Shown here one piece after another: positions 1 through 5,319 of a stretch of 7,162 nt of DNA. How positions within the stretch are numbered: position 1 is the first letter of the stretch; every line of letters starts with the position of its first letter. The position numbers and the translations under genes are program-made. Location of the stretch: NCBI GenBank assembly GCA_019090365.1, contig JAHRWC010000274.1:1-7162 (forward strand), in the 5' to 3' direction. Below the pieces are notes generated by a model. That model made no database searches. It was given only the letters and a program-made list of their open reading frames with translations, and was not told the DNA's origin. The DNA is from Flavobacteriaceae bacterium. GTDB lineage: Bacteria; Bacteroidota; Bacteroidia; Flavobacteriales; Flavobacteriaceae.

Positions 1-18
1 GATGTGTATAAGAGACAG
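1..18. other. Tn5/Nextera mosaic-end adapter remnant (not genomic)
   Basis: The first 18 bases, gatgtgtataagagacag, match 18 of the 19 bases of the Tn5 mosaic end used in transposon-based library preparation. Read into the minus-strand antiporter gene, they give Leu-Ser-Leu-Ile-Thr-Ile directly after Asn298. Family members usually continue with a hydrophobic segment beginning Ala-Val-Leu-Phe at this point, so the switch occurs exactly at the adapter boundary. This stretch should be trimmed and not translated. Confidence 0.95.
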
Positions 19-912
19 ATTTAAAAGAATATCAATTAACTCCCAAAATTTATCTACATAACTTTCAGTAATTTCAGACATTGCAGAATTACGTACTGTG
101 TCTTTACCTACAATTAAACCTGTTGTTACTACTGCTAAAGGAGCTGACAAATGAAATTTTTGTGCAACAACTGTTCCAAGCATAACTGCTGCTAACGTAA
201 TTATAACTTCAATATCATAGTCATCTATCGATCTCATAAGTCGGTACGTTACCCATCCTAATATGGCTCCTAAAATGATACCACCAATCACTTCTTGACC
301 AAATAATTGTGCAACTTCAATTGCAGTTACATTATCACTTCCAAGCTTTGCAATTTGATAAATAGTTAAAAATACTACAACGCCAACACCATCATTAAAC
401 AATGATTCTCCAACTATTTTAGTTTCTAATTTTTTAGGTACACCAGCTTGTTTTAATATTCCCAAAACAGCAATAGGATCAGTAGGAGAAATTAATGCGC
501 CAAATAATAAACAATAAATAAAAGCAACGTCTAAGCCTACAAGTTGTAATAGGTAAAAAGTGGCTGCTCCTACTAAAAATGTAGAGGTTAATACTCCTAA
601 TGTTGAAAATAGAAAAACAGGCCATCTCTGTACTTTTAATTGCTCAAAATTGGTATGTAAAGCTCCTGCAAATAGTAAGAAACTCAACATAACATCTAGT
701 AAAACAGATTTAAAATCTATCTGACTTATAATATACTTTTCAGCATTTAAAAGGGTAGGGTCAAAATAACTTAAAGCAAATACAGCTAGAGTAAATAATA
801 TTGTGATTAACATTAACCCTATTGTATTAGGAAGTTTTAAAATGCGAACATTGATATATCCAAATAATGCTGATAAAACTACAAGTACAGTTGTAATAAA
901 AAAGTAATCCAT
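19..912 (-). CDS. CPA1-family Na+/H+ antiporter, C-terminus missing
   Basis: Integral inner-membrane cation:proton antiporter exchanging Na+ (or K+) for H+, so acting in pH and sodium homeostasis. The visible 298 residues are mostly hydrophobic helices. They carry the CPA1 hallmarks SPTDPIAV (about 142-149) and GESLFNDG (168-175), the latter holding the Asn-Asp pair (173-174) of the ion-binding site. The start at 912 is supported by an in-frame TAA four codons upstream and by a normal N-terminus ([10 protein letters not shown]) leading straight into the first helix. Full-length members have roughly 400 or more residues, so the last helices and any cytoplasmic tail are lost at the adapter-marked contig edge. 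It is transcribed away from the arsenic cluster and has no evident link to it. Family assignment is firm; the exact cation is not readable from the sequence. Confidence 0.93.
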
Positions 913-1002
913 TGTCTGTGTTTAAGTAGGCTAAGGTAAAATATAATGATAAATAGTTATTAGAAAATTATTAAATTTACATTTCAACTAACCAACTTCA
1001 TT
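913..1002. promoter_or_regulatory. Divergent intergenic region with two weak -7-like elements
   Basis: This 90-base A/T-rich gap separates the minus-strand antiporter from the plus-strand barrel gene and must hold both promoters. On the minus strand TATATTTT (plus coordinates 938-945) matches seven of eight positions of the Bacteroidota -7 consensus TAnnTTTG. It would start transcription some 20 bases before the antiporter ATG. On the plus strand TAAATTTA (972-979) also matches seven of eight and lies about 23 bases before the ATG at 1003. Neither has a convincing -33 TTG at the right distance, and such motifs arise easily in A/T-rich DNA, so the exact sites are tentative. Confidence 0.3.
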
Positions 1003-1755
1003 ATGAAAATTCTATTATTTACGTTCTTTTTTATATGTTCATCATATATTAGCTCAGCTCAAATTTTAAATGCAGAATCACTTCGGAAAGTTACAGACAC
1101 TTCAGGTTGGTCTGGATCGACAAGTTTACATTTTGCTTTAAAAAGAAATGCAAATGATTTATTTACTATTGCTAATGATATTCATATTCAATATAAAATG
1201 AATAAAAATTTAGTGCTATTTAAAAATCATATCGGTTTTCTTAAAATTGAGGGAGACAATTTTTCAAACTTCGGTATTTCACACCTTCGTTATAATTATA
1301 AATATACTTCACGTATGGCTATCGAAGTATTTGTACAAGGGCAATATAATAAAGTGTCTAAAATTGATTTTAGAGGACTAGTAGGTGCTGGGCCGCGGTT
1401 TAAATTATCTACTTCAGAAAAATATAAATTTTATTTAGGAACTCTTGTCATGTATGAACAAGAAGAATTATCTGATGGCTCAGATATTGAACGAAATGCT
1501 AGGGGTAGTTGTTATTTATCATTCAGTTTATATCCTACCGATCGATTAACTTTAGTAAGTACCACTTATTACCAACCGATATTAACTTCAATTAGTGATT
1601 ATCGAATATCGAGTCAGTCATCTTTGTTAATAGATATTTTTAAAAACTTGGCATTAAAGACTAGTTATACATTTACATACAATGCAACACCTGCTATAGA
1701 TGTACCAGAATCTCAATACAGTTTAACCAGTGGAATAACCTATTCTTTTGATTAG
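1003..1755 (+). CDS. Secreted beta-barrel protein, DUF481-like outer-membrane protein
   Basis: A 250-residue protein starting with a Sec signal peptide: Lys2, a hydrophobic core around residues 3-16, and a likely cleavage at Ser-Ala-Gln (18-20). Cys12 lies in the hydrophobic core without a lipobox, so it does not look like a lipoprotein. The mature part alternates polar and aromatic residues in short strands (for example HLRYNYKYTSRMAIEVFVQG, then GAGPRFKL, then YKFYLGTLVMYEQEE) and ends in a strand, GITYSFD, with a near-terminal aromatic. This resembles the DUF481 family of outer-membrane proteins, whose function is poorly defined. It lies 74 bases before the arsenosugar cluster on the same strand, and a candidate promoter sits between them, so cotranscription is uncertain. 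A role as an outer-membrane channel for substrate or product is only a guess from position. Confidence 0.72.
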   Translation: MKILLFTFFFICSSYISSAQILNAESLRKVTDTSGWSGSTSLHFALKRNANDLFTIANDIHIQYKMNKNLVLFKNHIGFLKIEGDNFSNFGISHLRYNYKYTSRMAIEVFVQGQYNKVSKIDFRGLVGAGPRFKLSTSEKYKFYLGTLVMYEQEELSDGSDIERNARGSCYLSFSLYPTDRLTLVSTTYYQPILTSISDYRISSQSSLLIDIFKNLALKTSYTFTYNATPAIDVPESQYSLTSGITYSFD

Positions 1756-1791
1756 TTAATTCTTTCGTAAGCCTATTTTCTTTCAGGAGAC

Positions 1792-1830
1792 TAATCGTTA
1801 TATTTACCAACTTAGAAATAATTACGATTA
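1792..1830. repeat. Inverted repeat flanking the cluster promoter, possible operator
   Basis: TAATCGTTAT at 1792-1801 is the reverse complement of ATTACGATTA at 1821-1830 except for one position (9 of 10, with a perfect seven-base outer arm). The arms flank a 19-base centre. The left arm overlaps the -7 element at 1799-1806 and the right arm ends on the A of the ATG at 1830. If transcription starts near 1813 the left arm is not transcribed, which favours a protein-binding site on DNA over an RNA hairpin. Arms this short can occur by chance in A/T-rich DNA. Confidence 0.35.
1799..1806 (+). promoter_or_regulatory. Candidate promoter (-7 element) of the arsenosugar cluster
   Basis: TATATTTA matches seven of eight positions of the Bacteroidota -7 consensus TAnnTTTG. 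A TTTTC run at 1776-1780 lies about 19 bases upstream, where a -33 element is expected. Transcription would start near 1813 and give a short leader before the ATG at 1830. The gap has no Shine-Dalgarno sequence, as usual in this phylum. The element lies inside an inverted repeat (1792-1830), described separately. Not proven; A/T richness lowers its weight. Confidence 0.4.
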
Positions 1831-2168
1831 TGGCAGATAACACATATTATGATCCAAAAGACCTTCGGAAATTTGGAAAAATCACTGAATGGAGCGAAGA
1901 ATTAGGAACCAAGTTTTTTGATTACTACGGGAAAGTTTTTGAAGAAGGTGCTTTAACAGCACGTGAAAAATCTCTTATAGCACTTGCAGTTTCACATGTT
2001 GTAAAATGCCCATATTGTATTGATGCATATACCAAAGATGGATTGCAGCGAGGTGTTACAAAAGAAGAAATGATGGAAGCAGTACATGTAGGTGCGGCAA
2101 TTGAAAGTGGAGCTACTTTAGTTCATGGAGTGCAAATGATGAATAAATATAATAAACTAAGTATGTAA
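1830..2168 (+). CDS. Arsenosugar biosynthesis-associated AhpD-like peroxidase-like protein
   Basis: A 112-residue protein of the AhpD/carboxymuconolactone decarboxylase fold, typical of the short single-domain members. Residues 43-75 form the core: TAREKSLIALAV, then the redox pair C60-P-Y-C63 followed by IDAYT. The CxxC pair normally supports thiol-dependent peroxide reduction in the cytoplasm; there is no signal peptide. The His normally four residues after the second Cys in AhpD is replaced by Tyr67, so ordinary AhpD chemistry cannot be assumed. Small proteins of this type are repeatedly found beside ArsS, hence the name; their actual role is undetermined. Redox handling of trivalent arsenic intermediates or protection of the oxygen-sensitive radical SAM enzyme are possibilities. 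It is probably the first gene of the cluster: a candidate promoter lies just upstream and arsS follows after 78 bases. Confidence 0.88.
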   Translation: MADNTYYDPKDLRKFGKITEWSEELGTKFFDYYGKVFEEGALTAREKSLIALAVSHVVKCPYCIDAYTKDGLQRGVTKEEMMEAVHVGAAIESGATLVHGVQMMNKYNKLSM

Positions 2169-2246
2169 GATGGCTTAGGCTATTACGACAGAAATATTTC
2201 ACTTCTGAAATAAGTGTTTATATTAAAAAAGATCTATTTAAATTGA

Positions 2247-3302
2247 ATGGCAACTAAGTCCCTAAAAAAACAAAACGCAGCATTAGCAAATACTGAAAGG
2301 CAACTAGAAATATTGTCTAATGGTATCTTCGGAAATGATGAATTACCAACGTTTGCAACAAAAATTAAAGAGACGAATCAATTTCCTTTACGCCCAAAAA
2401 AACTTGAAGTTCTTCAACTTAATTTGGGCTATATGTGTAATCAAGTCTGTGAACATTGCCACGTAGATGCTGGCCCTGATCGTAAGGAAATTATGACTCA
2501 GGAAACCATGCAACAATGCTTAGAAGTGATAAAAACTACAAAGGCTACAACGCTAGATCTTACAGGAGGCGCTCCCGAAATGAATCCAAATTTCAGATGG
2601 TTTGTTGAAGAGGCAAGTAAGGCAGGGATTAAAGATTTTATAGTACGTTCTAATTTAACCATTATTCGTGCAAACAAAAAGTATTACGATTTACCCGAAT
2701 TTTTTAAAAAACATAACATTCATGTGGTTAGTTCTATGCCACATTGGACTCGCGGAAAAACAGACAAACAAAGAGGTGATGGTGTTTTTGATAAATCAAT
2801 TAAAGCTTTGCAAGATCTAAATGCTGTTGGATATGGAATGCCAGATAGTAGCTTAAAACTTGACTTGGTTTATAATCCTAGTGGAGCTTTTTTACCTGGT
2901 GATCAAGTGAGTATGCAAAAAGATTTTAAAAAAGCATTACTTGAAGATTTCAATATTCAATTTCATGATTTATTTGCAATTACAAACCTTCCAATTGCTA
3001 GATTTTTAGATTATTTAATTGCTTCGGAAAATTATGAAGATTATATGTATCAACTAGTTGAAGCTTATAATCCAATGGCTGTTGAAAATGTAATGTGTAC
3101 CAATACTATTTCAGTAAGTTGGGATGGTTGGTTGTATGACTGTGATTTTAATCAGATGTTAGGGTTGAAAGTTGCAAGTAAAGTGAAACATATTTCAGCA
3201 TACAACGAAGAAATTTTAAACAATCGAGATATTTTGATTTCACAACATTGCTATGGATGCACTGCTGGCGCAGGATCTAGTTGTCAAGGAACCGTTGCAT
3301 AA
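2247..3302 (+). CDS. arsS: Arsenosugar biosynthesis radical SAM enzyme ArsS
   Basis: A cytoplasmic radical SAM enzyme of 351 residues. ArsS is known to use SAM as a donor of the 5'-deoxyadenosyl radical, which joins dimethylarsenite to yield, after oxidation, 5'-deoxy-5'-dimethylarsinoyl-adenosine, the first committed arsenosugar intermediate. The 4Fe-4S ligands are C64-NQV-C68-EH-C71 (CxxxCxxC), and a SAM-contacting loop follows at LTGGAPEM (105-112). The C-terminal region holds C284, C299, then CYGCTAGAGSSCQG (335-348) with C335, C338 and C346, probably ligands of extra metal or substrate sites. Some family members use selenocysteine in this region; here the positions are ordinary Cys and the frame ends at TAA. 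No Shine-Dalgarno precedes the ATG. The rhodanese gene starts 10 bases after the stop, pointing to one transcript. The family match is strong from end to end. Confidence 0.95.
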   Translation: MATKSLKKQNAALANTERQLEILSNGIFGNDELPTFATKIKETNQFPLRPKKLEVLQLNLGYMCNQVCEHCHVDAGPDRKEIMTQETMQQCLEVIKTTKATTLDLTGGAPEMNPNFRWFVEEASKAGIKDFIVRSNLTIIRANKKYYDLPEFFKKHNIHVVSSMPHWTRGKTDKQRGDGVFDKSIKALQDLNAVGYGMPDSSLKLDLVYNPSGAFLPGDQVSMQKDFKKALLEDFNIQFHDLFAITNLPIARFLDYLIASENYEDYMYQLVEAYNPMAVENVMCTNTISVSWDGWLYDCDFNQMLGLKVASKVKHISAYNEEILNNRDILISQHCYGCTAGAGSSCQGTVA

Positions 3303-3312
3303 TCTATCCTAA

Positions 3313-3816
3313 ATGAAATCATATATTATTATACTACTTATTGTTTTTGGTTCAAATTCTATGAATGCTCAATTGTCATTAGATGAATTGCTAGCTGCAA
3401 ATAATACAAATAGTGTATCCTATATTTCGGTTGAAGAACTACACGAAATTCAATCAAAAGAAGGTGTCCTAATTTTGGATAGCCGTGAAGATTCAGAATT
3501 TAATATAAGCCACATTCCTTCATCAAAAAATGTAGGATTTAATAAATTCTCAAAAAAAGAATTTGCAAATCAATATTCAGATAAAAACACACCAATCATT
3601 GTATATTGTTCACTAGGAATTCGTTCAGAAAGAATTGGAGAAAAGCTTCAAAAAATGGGATTTACGAATGTCAAGAACTTGTACGGAGGAATTTTTGAAT
3701 GGAAGAATAAAGGTTTTACAATCATTGATTCAACACAAACTGAAACTGAGAATATTCATGTATACTCTAAACTATGGAGTCAGTGGTCTCATAAAGGAGT
3801 AAAAGTATATGAATGA
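3313..3816 (+). CDS. Exported single-domain rhodanese-like protein
   Basis: A 167-residue protein with a signal peptide (Lys2, hydrophobic 4-13, likely cleavage near Asn-Ala-Gln at 18-20), so the mature part should be periplasmic. The rhodanese domain spans about 36-136: strand SYISVEEL, then VLILDSREDSEFNISHIPSS with the family Asp-x-Arg and His-Ile-Pro motifs, and the active-site loop C99-SLGIRS, where Cys99 would carry a persulfide. It continues to GFTNVKNLYGGIFEWKNKG. A short tail with aromatic residues (YSKLWSQW) follows the domain. The active-site loop is intact, so sulfurtransferase activity is plausible; donor and acceptor are unknown. It sits tightly inside the arsenosugar cluster, 10 bases after arsS and overlapping the next gene by 8 bases. 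The predicted export is odd next to cytoplasmic biosynthetic enzymes. Confidence 0.9.
   Translation: MKSYIIILLIVFGSNSMNAQLSLDELLAANNTNSVSYISVEELHEIQSKEGVLILDSREDSEFNISHIPSSKNVGFNKFSKKEFANQYSDKNTPIIVYCSLGIRSERIGEKLQKMGFTNVKNLYGGIFEWKNKGFTIIDSTQTETENIHVYSKLWSQWSHKGVKVYE
3795..3799 (+). promoter_or_regulatory. Shine-Dalgarno-like AGGAG before the DUF2064 gene
   Basis: AGGAG lies nine bases before the ATG at 3809, inside the end of the rhodanese gene. Such sites are scarce in Bacteroidota. Here the two reading frames overlap by eight bases, so ribosomes finishing the rhodanese could reinitiate with its help. The bases also encode Lys-Gly-Val of the rhodanese tail, so coincidence is possible. Confidence 0.3.
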
Positions 3817-4417
3817 TTGTTTACTAATAATATTTACAAGAAATCCTAAATTAGGTAAGGTAAAAACTCGCCTTGCCAAAACGATTGGAGATGATTCTGC
3901 TTTAGAAATCTATAAGTTTTTATTGCAACATACTCGCGAAATTACTTCAGATTTAAAAGTCACAAAACAAGTTCATTATTCAGTTAAAATCCGAAATAAT
4001 GATCTTTGGGATGAAAATAGATATTCTAAAAAGCAACAGGTTGGTGATGATTTAGGTTTACGAATGATGTTTGCATTTCAGCAAGGATTTCAAGATGGAT
4101 TTAAAAAAATCATCCTCATAGGAAGCGATATGTATGATCTTTCGCAACAAGATATTGAAAATGCTTTTTTAAGATTGAATACACATAATTTTGTGTTAGG
4201 CCCAGCAGACGATGGAGGCTATTACCTTATAGGAATGAAACAATTGAAAGAATCAGTTTTTTTAGAAAAAAGTTGGGGAACTAATACCGTACTTCAAGAT
4301 ACTTTACTAGATTTAAAAGATGAATCTATAGCATTATTACCTTCAAGAAATGATGTTGATATTTATGACGACATTAAAGATGTTGAGGTGTTTGAAAAAT
4401 TTATAAATAAAAAATAA
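3809..4417 (+). CDS. DUF2064-type arsenosugar biosynthesis glycosyltransferase (TIGR04282-like)
   Basis: A 202-residue cytoplasmic protein of the DUF2064 family, whose arsenosugar-linked members are named TIGR04282 family glycosyltransferases. The fold is GT-A-like, shared with nucleotidyltransferases such as CofC and MobA. Visible motifs are the N-terminal nucleotide-binding loop TRNPKLGKVKTRLAK (10-24), the metal-binding GSD (105-107) in ILIGSDMYDLS, the conserved GPADDGGYYLIG (131-142), SWGT (155-158), and the C-terminal NDVDIYDDI (181-189). The length is normal for the family. The assigned role is building the glycoside part of arsenosugars, but no member's reaction can be read from sequence. 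The loop resembles that of nucleotidylyltransferases, so activation of a sugar-1-phosphate is an equally reasonable role. The gene overlaps the rhodanese by 8 bases and is followed 2 bases later by the phosphorylase, implying translational coupling. Confidence 0.88.
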   Translation: MNDCLLIIFTRNPKLGKVKTRLAKTIGDDSALEIYKFLLQHTREITSDLKVTKQVHYSVKIRNNDLWDENRYSKKQQVGDDLGLRMMFAFQQGFQDGFKKIILIGSDMYDLSQQDIENAFLRLNTHNFVLGPADDGGYYLIGMKQLKESVFLEKSWGTNTVLQDTLLDLKDESIALLPSRNDVDIYDDIKDVEVFEKFINKK

Positions 4418-4419
4418 GA

Positions 4420-5232
4420 ATGATAAAATATATTCAAGAATCAGTTGATTATTTAATAAAGAGAGGATTTGAAGCTCCCGAAATAGGAATTATTTTAGGA
4501 ACAGGATTAGGCCAATTATTAGATCATGTTACGATTGAAAGTGAAGTGAGTTATAATCATATTCCTAATTTTCCAACGGCAACGGTAGAGTTTCACAAAG
4601 GGAAATTAATTTATGGTACGCTATCAGGAAAAAAAGTGGTGATCATGCAAGGGCGTTTTCATTTGTATGAAGGTTATAGTTTAACCGATGTTACTTTTCC
4701 TATTCGAGTAATGCATCAATTAGGAATTTCAAAACTATTAGTGAGTAATGCTTCAGGTGCCATTAATAAATCCTATAAAAAAGGAGAGATTATGTTGATT
4801 GACGATCATATTAATTTGCAAGGAGGTTCTCCATTAGCTTTTAAAGGAGTAGAACAATTAGGAGAACGTTTTGTAGATATGAGTGCTCCTTATAATGCTG
4901 AAATGAATGCTAAAATCGAACAAATTGCAGCCGATAACAATATCAATATACACAAAGGAGTATATGCAAGTGTTGTTGGTCCACAATTAGAAACACGTGC
5001 AGAATATCGTTATTTATCAATTATTGGAGCAGATGCTGTTGGCATGAGTACTGTGCCAGAAATTATCGTTGCTAATCATTTGAACATTCCAGTTTCAGCG
5101 GTATCAGTTTTAACCGATGAATGCGACCCAGATAATTTAGCTCCAGTAAATATTGAAGAAATTATTGCCATGGCTGGAAAAGCAGAGCCAGATATGATCA
5201 CAATCTTTTCAGAATTAATAAAAACACTTTAG
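4420..5232 (+). CDS. Purine nucleoside phosphorylase, trimeric PNP/MTAP family
   Basis: A 270-residue cytoplasmic phosphorylase that splits a purine nucleoside with phosphate into free base and ribose-1-phosphate. Motifs in order: phosphate loop GTGLG (27-31), GRFHLYEG (78-85), SNASGAIN (109-116), base-binding GPQLETRAEYR (187-197) and GMSTVPE (208-214). The length is typical of the trimeric class. By eye, the human PNP Asn243 position is Asp233 (in LTDECD) and the human His257 position is Ile245 (in VNIEEII). Both resemble methylthioadenosine phosphorylase, pointing to an adenine nucleoside with a non-hydroxyl 5' group. In this cluster the fitting substrate is the dimethylarsinoyl-adenosine made by ArsS. 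It may instead be the cell's general PNP placed here, since flavobacterial PNPs may share these residues. It starts 2 bases after the DUF2064 stop; arsM follows after 87 bases. Confidence 0.93.
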   Translation: MIKYIQESVDYLIKRGFEAPEIGIILGTGLGQLLDHVTIESEVSYNHIPNFPTATVEFHKGKLIYGTLSGKKVVIMQGRFHLYEGYSLTDVTFPIRVMHQLGISKLLVSNASGAINKSYKKGEIMLIDDHINLQGGSPLAFKGVEQLGERFVDMSAPYNAEMNAKIEQIAADNNINIHKGVYASVVGPQLETRAEYRYLSIIGADAVGMSTVPEIIVANHLNIPVSAVSVLTDECDPDNLAPVNIEEIIAMAGKAEPDMITIFSELIKTL

Positions 5233-5319
5233 TAAGTAATAAATGTTACATTCTTTTATTTGTAAAGACCTTACTTTTAAAGCGACAAAAATATTTTACA
5301 GATTACATAAATTCAATAT

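Noticed and set aside
1..21. Open reading frame of the antiporter continuing through the first 18 bases
   Set aside because: The extra residues derive from the library adapter and break the expected family sequence, so the gene is ended at base 19.
927..933. TAGGCTA shared with 2176-2182, considered as a common regulatory site
   Set aside because: It is a seven-base match with no symmetry and no consistent position relative to the genes; likely chance.
2195..2212. TATTTC / GAAATA hairpin between the AhpD-like gene and arsS, considered as a terminator
   Set aside because: The six-base stem is A/T-rich and no T-run follows; an overlapping alternative pairing (CACTT / AAGTG) is equally weak. 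There is no good case for termination within the cluster.
2247..3302. Selenocysteine recoding in arsS
   Set aside because: No in-frame TGA occurs, the family cysteines are all encoded by Cys codons, and the frame ends at TAA right after the C-terminal motif.
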